Notes: generated from the sequence alone by a model not told the origin. Positions 8,020-18,698 are shown, numbered from the stretch's first letter. The stretch: DNA of 64,000 nucleotides from an uncultured Flavobacteriaceae bacterium (GCA_938029725.1 CALHGE010000009.1:62001-126000); one strand, 5' to 3'. A program made the numbers and translations.

Positions 8020-10734
8020 ATGAGAAAACTAATCTGTATTGCGTTACTCTTTCTAGCTCACAATTTTTATGGTCAAATTCAATTGGAAGGTATCGTCAAA
8101 GATAGCTTGAATAGCCCTTTTGAATTAGCGAATGTAGTTGCCATAAACGAAGAAACTAGTGGTTTAGAATCTTTCGGTATTACCAACGAACAAGGTAAAT
8201 ACAAACTGGAGTTAGGCAAAAACGGCACCTATCGAATACAAGTGAGCTATGTAGGTATGAAGACCTATACACAAGTCATTTCAACAAAAGAAAGCGACTT
8301 GACCAAAGACTATATTCTCGAGCCTGAAAATGCTTTGGATGAGGTAGAACTGATTTACGAAATGCCGGTTAAGATCAATGGAGATACCCTGGTATACAAT
8401 GCGGACAATTTTAATAAAGGAACCGAGCGAAAATTAGCAGATGTATTAGCAAATTTACCTGGTGTGGAGATCAATGAAGATGGGCAGGTGGAAGTAGAAG
8501 GCAAGGTGGTGAATAAACTCATGGTCAATGGAAAAGATTTTTTTGATGGCGACACCAAGTTAGCCACAAAGAATATACCCTCGAAAGCAGTAGATAAGAT
8601 ACAGGTGCTGCGTAACTATTCTGAGGTGGGCCAAATGAGCAGCGTGCGTAATAACCAAGATAATATAGCGCTAAATATTAAATTGAAAGAAGGTAAAGAA
8701 AATTTTTGGTTTGGTGATATTACCGCTGGAGGGGGTGCCGCTCCTGATAAAGAATTGTATTTACTGCAGCCTAAATTGTTTTATTATAGCCCGAAATACA
8801 GTCTTAATTTTATTGGGGATATCAACAACACAGGCGAAGTAGCCTTGACACGACGCGATATCAGAGCCTTTGGGGGTGGTTTTAGAGCGCCAAGTGCAAG
8901 TAGCGGAACAAATATCAACCTTGGTGATAATGGGTTAAATTTTTTAACCAACCAAGGCAATGCCTTGGAAATCGAAAACAAATTGGCAACAGGTAATTTT
9001 AGTTATGCACCCAATAAAGACCTTGATCTCAGTGGATTTATAATCTATAACAGTAGTCGTATTCTTTCTAGAGAAACGAGCTTCGTTCAGTATACAAATT
9101 CCGAACTTGGTATACCTGATGAAGCTACGGAGCAATCGAGCAGAGAAAGGTCTAATCAAGCCTTATTGAAATTAAGTGCGTCGTACAAACCCAATGTCAA
9201 TAATCAAATTGATTATGATATTTTGAGTCGAATTTCTAACGATACACAAAACCAGAATGCATTTTCTTCGGTTATCGGTACTACGACCCAGTTTGATGAG
9301 GTCACTCCTTTTAGCATTAATCAAAATATCAAATATTATTACACCCTTGATGAAAAAAATATTTTTGCTTTTGAGGCGCAGCATTTATTTAAAAACGAGG
9401 ATCCGTTTTACAATGCTTTTTTAGATAACGACCCAGACGAATTAGATGCCTTTGATACTACCGCAGAAGCTTTGGGTCTAGACAGCTCTTTGACAAATTA
9501 TGATTTAGGCCAGAACAGGCATATCAAGTCTAATCAAGTAGACGCCAAATTAGATTATTATAATATTATTAATGCGACAAGCAATATCAACCTTACCTTA
9601 GGAACCATTTTAAGTCGGCAAGAATTTAATTCTAATATTTTTCAATTCCTGTTAGATGGGTCATCCTTAAATCCAATACCAACAATAAATGAGGGTCGTG
9701 CTACCAACGATACATCGTACAATTTTAGTGACTTGTATTTGGGTTTGCATTACCGATTTAAAAAAGGGAAGTTCACGGTCACCCCTGGATTTTCATTGCA
9801 TGCTTACGGAAACAAAAACACTCAATTTGGGAGAATTTTTAAAGATAATTTCTTTCGAATTTTACCCGATTTTGAAACAAGAATACAGTTAAAAAAGAGC
9901 GAATCATTGACTCTGAAATATAATATGCAGAATCAGTTCACTGATGTGACCCGTTTGGCACAGGGACTTGTTTTAAATAATTTTAACAGTATTCAATTTG
10001 GTGCCCCTGACCTGCAGAATGCCTTATCACATAATGTAAGTTTATTATACAGTAGTTTTAACCTTTTTAACTATACTAATGTTTTTGCCAGAGTAGCGTA
10101 TACTAGTAATATTGATCAAGTTAGAAGTTTAACCAATTTCGAAAATGTAATTCGAACAAGTACCTTTTTTAATTCCATTTTTGCTGATGAAAATGCGAAT
10201 ATCTTCGGACGAGTGCAACGCAGCTTTGGCAAGGTAAGAGCAAGCTTGAATGCTAGTTTTAATTACAGTAAAATCAACCAGTTCATTCAAGGACAACAAT
10301 CGCTAAACGAAGGTGTTACACAAACGTACACCCCAGGGATACGAACTAATTTTAAAGTGGCACCGAATCTTAATTTAAGATATCGCTACAGTAAAACCAA
10401 TAATAATCAAGGCAGTCGAGAAACTACTTTCGTTACCAACGCCCCCTCGGTAGAGTTTGATGCCTACATCTGGAAATCGGTAACCTTTCGAACGAATTAC
10501 ACCTATACCAATCAAGATTTAGGCAATGGTGAATCGCAGTCTTTCCAAAATTGGGATGCCACGCTTGCCTATCGAAAAGATCGCGATGCAAAGTGGGAAT
10601 ATGAGATGAAAGCGACCAATCTATTGGACATCGATTCTCAGGTGAGAAATAGTGCAAATAATATTTCGGTGTTTACCTCCGAAACTTTTATTCAGCCAAG
10701 ATTCGTGACTTTTCGCGTAGTGTATACTTTGTAG
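8020..10734 (+). CDS. TonB-receptor-like outer membrane beta-barrel protein with N-terminal carboxypeptidase-regulatory-like domain
   Basis: Signal peptide; QIQLEGIVKDSLNSPFELANVVAINEETSGLESFGITNEQGKYKL; plug-like ADVLANLPGVEINEDGQVEVEGKVVNKLMVNGKDFF; C-terminal beta-rich, ends in RFVTFRVVYTL. Confidence 0.85.
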   Translation: MRKLICIALLFLAHNFYGQIQLEGIVKDSLNSPFELANVVAINEETSGLESFGITNEQGKYKLELGKNGTYRIQVSYVGMKTYTQVISTKESDLTKDYILEPENALDEVELIYEMPVKINGDTLVYNADNFNKGTERKLADVLANLPGVEINEDGQVEVEGKVVNKLMVNGKDFFDGDTKLATKNIPSKAVDKIQVLRNYSEVGQMSSVRNNQDNIALNIKLKEGKENFWFGDITAGGGAAPDKELYLLQPKLFYYSPKYSLNFIGDINNTGEVALTRRDIRAFGGGFRAPSASSGTNINLGDNGLNFLTNQGNALEIENKLATGNFSYAPNKDLDLSGFIIYNSSRILSRETSFVQYTNSELGIPDEATEQSSRERSNQALLKLSASYKPNVNNQIDYDILSRISNDTQNQNAFSSVIGTTTQFDEVTPFSINQNIKYYYTLDEKNIFAFEAQHLFKNEDPFYNAFLDNDPDELDAFDTTAEALGLDSSLTNYDLGQNRHIKSNQVDAKLDYYNIINATSNINLTLGTILSRQEFNSNIFQFLLDGSSLNPIPTINEGRATNDTSYNFSDLYLGLHYRFKKGKFTVTPGFSLHAYGNKNTQFGRIFKDNFFRILPDFETRIQLKKSESLTLKYNMQNQFTDVTRLAQGLVLNNFNSIQFGAPDLQNALSHNVSLLYSSFNLFNYTNVFARVAYTSNIDQVRSLTNFENVIRTSTFFNSIFADENANIFGRVQRSFGKVRASLNASFNYSKINQFIQGQQSLNEGVTQTYTPGIRTNFKVAPNLNLRYRYSKTNNNQGSRETTFVTNAPSVEFDAYIWKSVTFRTNYTYTNQDLGNGESQSFQNWDATLAYRKDRDAKWEYEMKATNLLDIDSQVRNSANNISVFTSETFIQPRFVTFRVVYTL

Positions 10735-11283
10735 AAAAGCAACTGGCGTATGATAAGCCTTAGTACGCTTTTGTAAAAACGAAGCGAATAGTTATTGTCA
10801 AAGGTCTAAAAAAACCTACCTATGACTAGGCAAAAGCCAAAAAAATAAGAGCTTCCTTATCATGATACTTTTTATAGTATGTACAATTGCCGATGCTAAA
10901 ACCCTTCATGATCCTATGATCACTGATTCTGATCTGTTAGAAACTGAACTGATTGCAGAAGTTACGAGCGCTGTTAATAAATAGATAGAACTGAAGAAGA
11001 GACTTGGTCTTTCTTCACTACCAATCATTTTAGTACGCAGGCTATTTCTTTGTTTTCAAACTCTTGGGTCTTCCTTCAAGATCATCCTTTCAAAAATAGC
11101 GAAGGCTTCAGTGCGCCCAAGGTACTCACTGCATCGCTCCTGATCTGAGCAAAGAAAGCTTTAAGTTTGCCAATTTTTAAATGAATATTCTAAGCAATGT
11201 TGTGAAGGTTACATTTTGCCTTTAGCCTCTGTTTTTGCACTCTTCTTCTATGGGCTGTAGTTTTATAATTTACAATCAGAGAT

Positions 11284-11310
11284 AAAAAAAAACCCATTTG
11301 CATGGGCTTT
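11284..11310 (-). terminator. Rho-independent-like terminator for the 11337-12629 gene
   Basis: Minus strand AAAGCCCATGCAAATGGGTTTTTTTTT: GCCCA/TGGGT stem then T-run, just past the stop codon. Confidence 0.75.
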
Positions 11311-11336
11311 TAAATACTCAAATATTGCTTTGCGTT

Positions 11337-12629
11337 TTATTTCCCTTCTTCGTATTTCTTTGAATATCTTTTCCAAAGTTTAGTTTGATGGGTTTCAAGA
11401 GAAATAGTTCTTCCATCAATAAAAGCATGGCTCAGTATATTGGTACGCATATCTAAAGCATCACCTTCTGAAACAAATAGGGTAGCGCTTTTACCAATGG
11501 CTAGTGTTCCATATCGGTCATCAATTCCTAATATTTTAGCAGTATTACCTGTAATCATCTGTACTGCTTTTTCTTTTTCTAAGCCCTGACCAACTACTTG
11601 ACCTGCATAAAAAGGGAGGTTTCTAGTTTGAAAATTACTTGCCTCTCCGTTTTGAATGGCAACTAAGAGTCCGGCATCAGATAATAGCTTTGGAAGCTTG
11701 TATGGTAAGTCATAATCATCATCTTCAAAATTAGGTGTGTTATGGGTGAACTGCACCAATACGGGAATGTCATGATCCTTCAAGAAATCAGTTACTTTAT
11801 ACGCATGATAACCGCCTACTAGAACAACTGATTTTATGCCTGAATTTTTAGCTAGTGTAATTCCGTCTATGATTTCCTTTTCACCATCGGCATAGATATA
11901 TAATTTTTGACTTCCATCAAAAGTTCCTTGCATGGCGGCAAAAGCAGGGTTCAGTTCTTTGGCTGTGCTTCTGCCATAAGCGGATGCATTTTGTATAAAA
12001 ACATCTACTTCATCAACTTGCTTTTGATAGTCTTTATTGGGTTTAAGGCCTCTAGGCTCACCTAGCCACCAGCGCCCTCTTCTAAAACTAGAAGGCCAAT
12101 TCAAATGAATACCGTCATCCACTTTTATAGCAGCATCTTCCCAGTTCCAAGCATCAAATTGTACGATGGAAGAAGTACCCGAAATACGCCCCCCTTTAGG
12201 AGTGATTTGGCCAATAAGAACACCATTAGGTCGCATGCTTTCTACGACTTTAGATTCGGCATTATAAGCAATCAAGCTTCTAACATGGGGAATCATATCT
12301 CCAATTTCATCAGAATCATTACTTGCGCGAACAGCATTTACTTCAACTAAGCCTAATTCCTTTACAGGCGCTATGAATCCTGGATATACATGTTTTCCAG
12401 TCGCATCGATTACTGTTCCTTGGGTAGCTTCTCCAGCACCTAGCGCAATAATTTTTCCGTCTTCAAAAATGATGGTGCAGTTTTCAATTAGGGTTCCATC
12501 TCCGATATGCGCAGTGGCACCCGCAATGCTAATAGCTTCCGCTTGTTTTCCGGCGGGAGTCTGTTGTGCCCAGCTGGTCACTCCGAAAGCGAGAAGGAGG
12601 GCGATTAGTAGCTGTGTTTGTTTCTTCAT
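11337..12629 (-). CDS. Secreted amidohydrolase-family protein lacking an obvious HxH metal motif
   Basis: Signal peptide; AHIGDGTLIENCTIIFEDGKIIALG...VIDATGKHVYPGFIAPVKELGL; C-terminal GIDDRYGTLAIGKSATLFVSEGDALD. Confidence 0.85.
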   Translation of the reverse strand: MKKQTQLLIALLLAFGVTSWAQQTPAGKQAEAISIAGATAHIGDGTLIENCTIIFEDGKIIALGAGEATQGTVIDATGKHVYPGFIAPVKELGLVEVNAVRASNDSDEIGDMIPHVRSLIAYNAESKVVESMRPNGVLIGQITPKGGRISGTSSIVQFDAWNWEDAAIKVDDGIHLNWPSSFRRGRWWLGEPRGLKPNKDYQKQVDEVDVFIQNASAYGRSTAKELNPAFAAMQGTFDGSQKLYIYADGEKEIIDGITLAKNSGIKSVVLVGGYHAYKVTDFLKDHDIPVLVQFTHNTPNFEDDDYDLPYKLPKLLSDAGLLVAIQNGEASNFQTRNLPFYAGQVVGQGLEKEKAVQMITGNTAKILGIDDRYGTLAIGKSATLFVSEGDALDMRTNILSHAFIDGRTISLETHQTKLWKRYSKKYEEGK

Positions 12630-12785
12630 AAGTATACTTTTTTATTATTCTCGCTGCGGCGAAAATCTGTTTTAACTTGTTCTATGTTTTTTAGAGGGCT
12701 TCAGTTTGCTGAAATACACCCTTAAAAGTTCTCTTTATAGGAGCATCCTTTTTTATGCTTGTCAACGAAAACAACCCTCACGTGG

Positions 12786-15737
12786 TTAAAGGCTTTCGCA
12801 AGTCATGCGTTCTTTTTTACTCATCTTTGGCCCCTGCGTTTTTCCACCGCTCGCTTTTTCATTTAGCATCATATTGATGAGTTGGTTGCGTTCTTTTTTA
12901 ATGGCTTCTCGCATTTGTTTATCAGTTTCTAAATCGAAGTAGGTTGCCCCTTCAATAAGTGTTTTTTCTGCTTTGGCGTATATGGATAAAGGATGCTCAC
13001 TCCATAGTACTAGATCGGCATCTTTACCTACTTTAATACTTCCTACGCGAGAATCGATATGAAGTAATTTTGCAGGATTGATAGTCACCATCTTCCAAGC
13101 TTCAAGTTCTGTCATGCCGCCATATTTTACCGTTTTTGCAGCTTCTTGATTTAATCTACGGGCCATTTCACCGTCATCACTATTGATTGCAACTGTTACT
13201 CCTTGCTTATGCATAATGGCTGCGTTATACGGAATGGCGTCGTTGACCTCAAATTTGTAAGCCCACCAGTCACTAAAGGTACCTGCGCCAACACCATGGG
13301 CTGCCATTTTATCAGCAACCTTATAGCCTTCAAGAATATGGGTAAACGTATTGATTCTAAAGTTGAATTTGTCGGCTACTTTCATCATCATATTAATTTC
13401 ACTCTGTACATAAGAGTGACAACTGATGAAACGTTCGCCATTTAAGATTTCAGCAATAACCTCCATCTCCTCGTCATAACGAAACGGCTGTCCGCTTTTT
13501 TTCTTGGCATCATATTCGGAACCTCTTTGGAAGTAATTCATAAACACTTGCTCAACACCCATACGTGTTTGCGGGAATCTCGAAAAACTTTGCCAGTTAC
13601 TTTGTTTTACATTCTCACCCAGAGCGAATTTGATAAACTTGGGCGAATTACTATAAATCATATTTTCAGGAGATTCTCCCCATTTCAATTTTAAAATAGC
13701 AGAACGCCCACCAATAGGATTTGCAGAACCGTGTAGTAATTGTGCTGAGGTAACACCACCAGCGAGTTGACGGTAGATGTCAATATCCTCATTGTCGACA
13801 ACATCTTCCATTTTTACTTCTGCTGTAGAATTCTGCCCTGCTTCATTAATTGCCAAGGCGGCAATATGCGTATGTTCATCGATGACGCCTGCGGTTAAAT
13901 GTTTTCCGGTAGCATCAATTTCTTTAGCGCTACCACCAGAAAGATTTTGACCAATTTTTGAAATCTTCCCATCTTTTATAAGGACATCGGTATTTTCTAA
14001 AATTCCAGAATCTTCACTCGTCCAAACCGTGGCATTTTTAAAAATAATATTTTCTGACTGCGGTTTAGTTTTGACACCATACCCAATATTAGGATAGGTA
14101 ACCGGCATAACTTTAGGCGCAATTACTGGTTTTTTATCGTCCTTCTTCTCCGAAATAAAAGCAGCGGTTTTTAGGGCTTTAAAAGTAGATTCGTTTCCGT
14201 TGGGGAGGCTTAGTTTTCCTTTGATGTTATCTGAAGCGTTGACCAAACCTGTCATACGGTAATTTTTCTCTCCGTTATCCGTGGCAAAAGAAAGTGCCAA
14301 CCAATCGTCTTTATAGCTGAGTTTTGATTTCAGTTTATTTGTGTCTTGTTTGATTTCGATTTTAGGTTTACTAGCTTCTCCGGTGATAGACATTTTATAG
14401 GTCATTCCTCCAACAGATAAGTCATAGTTGCCGCGGATATCTTTTTGACCTTTATCGTTGACCACATTTCTTTGTCCCTGTACCCAATTCTCATAGAGCG
14501 TAGTGCCTTTGTCAAAAATATCTCCTGAGCTAATTAAAAAATTCGCCTGGCGCCCAGCTTGAAGCGAACCAATGCTTCCAGATTTCCCTAAGATGGCAGC
14601 AGGAACCGTTGTCAAAGCTTCTAAAGCTTTTGTCTTCGGAAGGCCGTATTTGATAGCCTTCATCAATTTCTCTTTGAATTTTGAAGGTGTTTTTAAGTCG
14701 TAAAGAGTGAAGGAAAATAGCACGCCATTATCTGCCAGTACCTTAGGGTTGGATGGCGCTTGATTCCATTTTCGCATATCTTTTAAGTTAATATAGCCTG
14801 CCGAAATCGGATCAGAAACATCATAGGCTTCCGGAAAATTTATAGGAAGAATAAATTTCGCATTAGTTGCTTTGATTTCTGCAATACGCTCATACTCATT
14901 TCCACCTCCTAAGATGGCATATTGAATACCATTAGCATCTCCGATTTTATCGGCTCTAAGTGCATGGCCTTTATCTTTTGCTTCAAAAATCTGCACTAGG
15001 CCTTTGTTTTCATTTAAGGCTTCAAGCGACCGGTCTTTGGTTTCAGAATTTCCGGCAGCATACCATTTCGCATCTGAATAGGTCTGACGAAGTAAAGCCA
15101 TCGCGCCCATGAGCGAAGTAGGGTAGGATTGCTTTTTAATGAGACTTCTAGAAAAAGAAAGGTACTGTGCTGATTTATCATCTAAAATTCGGTTAGAATC
15201 ATCGCCGTTTCCATTTAGGGCAACAAGAACACCGGTTCCACGAACAACACCATCTTGAATGTGTGAATTGACCACGCCGAAGCCTGCATTACGCAATTCT
15301 TTTGCTGTTTTTTCATCATACTTGAATTTAGCGATAGCCCTATTTTCAGGCATAATATGGTCATTCCAATAGAAGCCTTGTCGAGCTGCATCATATTGCG
15401 AAGCACGACCACCACCTTTAGGTCGTTGTGGTTGCTCCACTCCGAATTTAGAATAGACATCAATAAAGGAAGGGTAAATTGAATGTCCCGTTGCATCTAC
15501 TACTATAGAATTTTTAGGAATTGTAACCGATTTACCTACCTGCTTCACTTTGCCATTTTGAATAAGTAGCGTACCGCCATCGATTATCTGTGTTGGCGTA
15601 ACATAAATTTTGGCATTAGTAAAGGCGGTATAGTTGTTGTTTTTTGATTTTACACCGTCGTTTTCAGGAAAGTAATCCTGTGCAAACAAAGTGCTGCCGC
15701 ACCAGAGAAGGGCGAGGGCGAGTAGTCTCATTTTCAT
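12786..15737 (-). CDS. Secreted protein with two amidohydrolase-like domains
   Basis: Signal peptide; N-domain FTNAKIYVTPTQIIDGGTLLIQNGKVKQVG...ATGHSIYPSFIDVYSKFG; C-domain FKNATVWTSEDSGILENTDVLIKDGKISKIG...TAGVIDEHTHIAALAINE and VGSIKVGKDADLVLWSEHPLS. Confidence 0.85.
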   Translation of the reverse strand: MKMRLLALALLWCGSTLFAQDYFPENDGVKSKNNNYTAFTNAKIYVTPTQIIDGGTLLIQNGKVKQVGKSVTIPKNSIVVDATGHSIYPSFIDVYSKFGVEQPQRPKGGGRASQYDAARQGFYWNDHIMPENRAIAKFKYDEKTAKELRNAGFGVVNSHIQDGVVRGTGVLVALNGNGDDSNRILDDKSAQYLSFSRSLIKKQSYPTSLMGAMALLRQTYSDAKWYAAGNSETKDRSLEALNENKGLVQIFEAKDKGHALRADKIGDANGIQYAILGGGNEYERIAEIKATNAKFILPINFPEAYDVSDPISAGYINLKDMRKWNQAPSNPKVLADNGVLFSFTLYDLKTPSKFKEKLMKAIKYGLPKTKALEALTTVPAAILGKSGSIGSLQAGRQANFLISSGDIFDKGTTLYENWVQGQRNVVNDKGQKDIRGNYDLSVGGMTYKMSITGEASKPKIEIKQDTNKLKSKLSYKDDWLALSFATDNGEKNYRMTGLVNASDNIKGKLSLPNGNESTFKALKTAAFISEKKDDKKPVIAPKVMPVTYPNIGYGVKTKPQSENIIFKNATVWTSEDSGILENTDVLIKDGKISKIGQNLSGGSAKEIDATGKHLTAGVIDEHTHIAALAINEAGQNSTAEVKMEDVVDNEDIDIYRQLAGGVTSAQLLHGSANPIGGRSAILKLKWGESPENMIYSNSPKFIKFALGENVKQSNWQSFSRFPQTRMGVEQVFMNYFQRGSEYDAKKKSGQPFRYDEEMEVIAEILNGERFISCHSYVQSEINMMMKVADKFNFRINTFTHILEGYKVADKMAAHGVGAGTFSDWWAYKFEVNDAIPYNAAIMHKQGVTVAINSDDGEMARRLNQEAAKTVKYGGMTELEAWKMVTINPAKLLHIDSRVGSIKVGKDADLVLWSEHPLSIYAKAEKTLIEGATYFDLETDKQMREAIKKERNQLINMMLNEKASGGKTQGPKMSKKERMTCESL

Positions 15738-15898
15738 AACATAGTTTTTGATTAATTAGTCGTACTAAAAGTAAGGGAAGTAGTTGAGTTTATTAAGCTC
15801 TTAGGATATTTTTAACACAAGAGACAAATAGGCAGTATTTAGTAGCATTAGGAAAAAAAAATACCTCGGTTTACTGCTGCAACCAATTATGTATTTAA

Positions 15899-16966
15899 TT
15901 AAAGCGGATATTTCTCATGATAGCCAACCATTAAGTGTACCACCCGACTGTAACTCTTTACGCCATCGGCCTGATTGTTGGCTTTTAAAAAAGTGCTGAA
16001 TACCGATTTAAAAATAGGTTCAAAGGGATTTTCATAGGCCTTATGAAAATTTTGAAGCTCGCGGTAATTTTTTTTGACGCCCTCATTAATGCGAGCGTAT
16101 AATACTTCAAACTCTTTTTTATCTGTTCCATGTACAGCACTAAGACAATAGGCTAAGGCATATGCGGAAGCCGAATATTGAAAATAAATATCTTTATTTT
16201 TCTGCGTAACGATGTAGCCAATGAGGTTGGTTTCGTTTTCTGCGGCGTAGCCAATCTGGTGACCAATTTCGTGGGCGGCAACCACAGGAAACCGAAATAC
16301 AGGTGTTTTTTTGTTCACTTGGGCTTCATTAGTAAAAGGGTTTAAATACCCGCCAATACCCATGTAACTAGACATTTTACTGAACATTGACTTTTTTACA
16401 CTCGGGCGTCGGTAGGCTAAATAGGGCATCGAGCCATCTAAGGCATTGTAGCTTGTAATCGTTTTTTTGAAAATTTCATTGTAGGTATAAGGCACCTGAA
16501 CCATTTGGGTACTGTCTTTTGTAATTCTCAGTTGTAGCGCATTGGTTCTAGCGACCAAAGTTTCCGTTAGATTTTTGATTTCTTCATAACTTGCTTTGTC
16601 TTTTAGCGCCATAGTTTCGGATAGCGGTTGCCGGTAATAATTGAGCCCCCATACAAGATGGAATGTGAAATAGAATACGGAAAGTATCATAGCAATATCC
16701 CGTAAAAAAGAAAAGGGTTTTGTTTTAATTTTTTTCCGATTTTGAATAATATATCGAAATACTAAAACAATCAATATGGTATAAATTATTTCGCCTATAG
16801 AAAAGGGAACCCATCCGAATATATACCTAAAAAATTCACTTATCCATGGGTAAATACCAGTGCTGTAAAAGCTTTCTATCCAATCAGAATGACCTGCCAG
16901 CCATTTCACTACTATGATTTGAGGAATAAGACTTAGTGCGATTCCGTTTCTAAGTTTGTTTTTCAT
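15899..16966 (-). CDS. DUF3810 family membrane protein (HExxH-type motif)
   Basis: MKNKLRNGIALSLIPQIIVVKW...; AAHEIGHQIGYAAENETNLIGY; start at ATG 16966 favoured over track start 17008. Confidence 0.8.
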   Translation of the reverse strand: MKNKLRNGIALSLIPQIIVVKWLAGHSDWIESFYSTGIYPWISEFFRYIFGWVPFSIGEIIYTILIVLVFRYIIQNRKKIKTKPFSFLRDIAMILSVFYFTFHLVWGLNYYRQPLSETMALKDKASYEEIKNLTETLVARTNALQLRITKDSTQMVQVPYTYNEIFKKTITSYNALDGSMPYLAYRRPSVKKSMFSKMSSYMGIGGYLNPFTNEAQVNKKTPVFRFPVVAAHEIGHQIGYAAENETNLIGYIVTQKNKDIYFQYSASAYALAYCLSAVHGTDKKEFEVLYARINEGVKKNYRELQNFHKAYENPFEPIFKSVFSTFLKANNQADGVKSYSRVVHLMVGYHEKYPL

Positions 16967-16978
16967 AAATAAGTAAGA

Positions 16979-17065
16979 TGTCATCGTGAGCCTTAGGTCT
17001 ATGCTCAAGTGGCTTCATGGAAGGACAAGAGAAATGTAAGGTCTCCGACTTGGCTCAGACTGACA
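16979..17065. repeat. Imperfect inverted-repeat element, TGTCA...TGAGCC arms
   Basis: Left arm TGTCATCGTGAGCC (16979-16992); right arm (reverse complement) TGTCAGTCTGAGCC ending at 17065; shares its core with the element at 41476-41542. Confidence 0.5.
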
Positions 17066-17140
17066 GTTCGTCCAAAATTAACCTTTTATAAGGGATAGCA
17101 ATTTTTGAGTCCGTATTTTTAGAAAAAATTAAACATTTAT

Positions 17141-18610
17141 ATGAGTAACGAAGTACGAGCTCTCGACCCTAAAGCTATTTGGAACAAATTTGCCGATTTA
17201 AATGCGGTGCCGCGACCTTCTAAAAAAGAAGAAAGAGTCATTCAGTTTATGATGAATTTCGGAAAAACGCTTGGCCTAGAAACTTTCACAGACGAAGTAG
17301 GAAATGTCATCATTAGAAAACCCGCTACTGCGGGTATGGAGAATCGCAAATGGCTAACCTTGCAATCGCATTTAGATATGGTGCATCAAAAGAATAACGA
17401 TACTGTTTTTGATTTTGATACGCAAGGTATTGACATGCATGTAGACGGAGATTGGGTAAAGGCTAATGGCACTACACTTGGTGCAGATAATGGAATGGGC
17501 GTCGCTGCGATTATGGCTTTGTTAGAAAGTACTGGTATTCGGCACCCAGCTTTAGAGGCTCTGTTTACTATCGATGAAGAAACAGGAATGACGGGTGCTA
17601 TGGGATTACAAGCTGGCGTTCTCAAAGGAGAAATATTATTAAATCTCGATACGGAAGAAGATGATGAAATTGACATCGGTTGTGCTGGTGGCATTGATGT
17701 GACGGCAGAAAGGAGCTACGAAGAAAAAACTACGCCAACCGGACATGTGGCATATTCGATCACTGTAAATGGACTGAATGGCGGACACAGCGGAATGGAT
17801 ATTCACAAAGGCTTGGGGAATGCAAATAAGATTATGAATCGCATTTTACATTACAATACAACGAAGTACGGAGTTCAAATTTCAAGTATCGATGGAGGAA
17901 GCTTACGCAATGCTATTCCACGAGAGAGCATTTCTATTTTAACGGTTGATGAATTTCAGAAACAAAAAATGGAAGCAAATTTTGAAATTCTCGCGACCGT
18001 TATTAAAAATGAACTGAAGATAACTGAGCCAAATCTTCACATCAGTTTAATTTCTTCAGAAGTTCCTGAAAGAGTCATGAATACGGCTGCTCAAGAAGAA
18101 GTATTAAAAGGAATTTACGCTGCTCATAATGGCGTGTACGCTATGAGTGCTGGTATTTCAGATTTGGTAGAAACCTCAAATAATGTAGCACGGGTTTTGG
18201 TGCAAGATGGCACTGTTAAAATAGGATGTCTAACACGCTCTTCTGTTGATTCAGCCAAAATGGATTTAGCGGAAGCTTTAAAAGCAACTTTTGAATTGGC
18301 GGGATGTGCCGTGTCGTTTAGCGGAACTTATCCCGGCTGGAAGCCGAATCCTGATTCGGCGATTCTTGAGGTGTTGAAACCCAAATATGAGGAATTGTTC
18401 GGTGAGAAAGCAAAAGTGGTTGCCTGTCATGCCGGACTCGAATGTGGAATTTTAGGACAGCACTACCCTGATATGGACATGATTAGTTTCGGACCAACAA
18501 TTCGCGGCGCGCATTCTCCTGACGAGCGCGTAAAGATTTCTTCAGTTCAGAAATTTTGGAAGTATTTGCTAGCGATTTTAGAAGATACCCCTGAAAAAGA
18601 AGATGCCTAG
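17141..18610 (+). CDS. pepD: Aminoacyl-histidine dipeptidase (PepD-like M20 peptidase)
   Basis: MSNEVRALDPKAIWNKFADLNAVPRPSKKEERVIQFM...LQSHLDMVHQKN...LGADNGMGVAAIMALLE...DEETGMTGAMGL. Confidence 0.92.
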   Translation: MSNEVRALDPKAIWNKFADLNAVPRPSKKEERVIQFMMNFGKTLGLETFTDEVGNVIIRKPATAGMENRKWLTLQSHLDMVHQKNNDTVFDFDTQGIDMHVDGDWVKANGTTLGADNGMGVAAIMALLESTGIRHPALEALFTIDEETGMTGAMGLQAGVLKGEILLNLDTEEDDEIDIGCAGGIDVTAERSYEEKTTPTGHVAYSITVNGLNGGHSGMDIHKGLGNANKIMNRILHYNTTKYGVQISSIDGGSLRNAIPRESISILTVDEFQKQKMEANFEILATVIKNELKITEPNLHISLISSEVPERVMNTAAQEEVLKGIYAAHNGVYAMSAGISDLVETSNNVARVLVQDGTVKIGCLTRSSVDSAKMDLAEALKATFELAGCAVSFSGTYPGWKPNPDSAILEVLKPKYEELFGEKAKVVACHAGLECGILGQHYPDMDMISFGPTIRGAHSPDERVKISSVQKFWKYLLAILEDTPEKEDA

Positions 18611-18663
18611 CGTTTTGGAAGCATAGTATCTTTGGAAGAGAGCAAATAAGAAACTTTAAAGTA

Positions 18664-18698
18664 TAAAAAAAGACCTGTTCAAACAGGTCTTTTTTTTA
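18664..18698. terminator. Bidirectional terminator between convergent pepD and the DUF805 gene
   Basis: AAAAAAAGACCTGTTCAAACAGGTCTTTTTTTT. Confidence 0.9.

Noticed and set aside
10740-11280. Possible pseudogene between the beta-barrel gene and the amidohydrolase (frame TEEETWSFFTTNHFSTQAISLFSNSWVFLQDHPFKNSEGFSAPKVLTASLL)
   Set aside because: No recognisable family and no flanking frames that join it; evidence too weak to call.
12105-13445. Plus-strand ORFs at 12105, 12373 and 13203
   Set aside because: Antisense to well-supported amidohydrolase genes; no recognisable domains.
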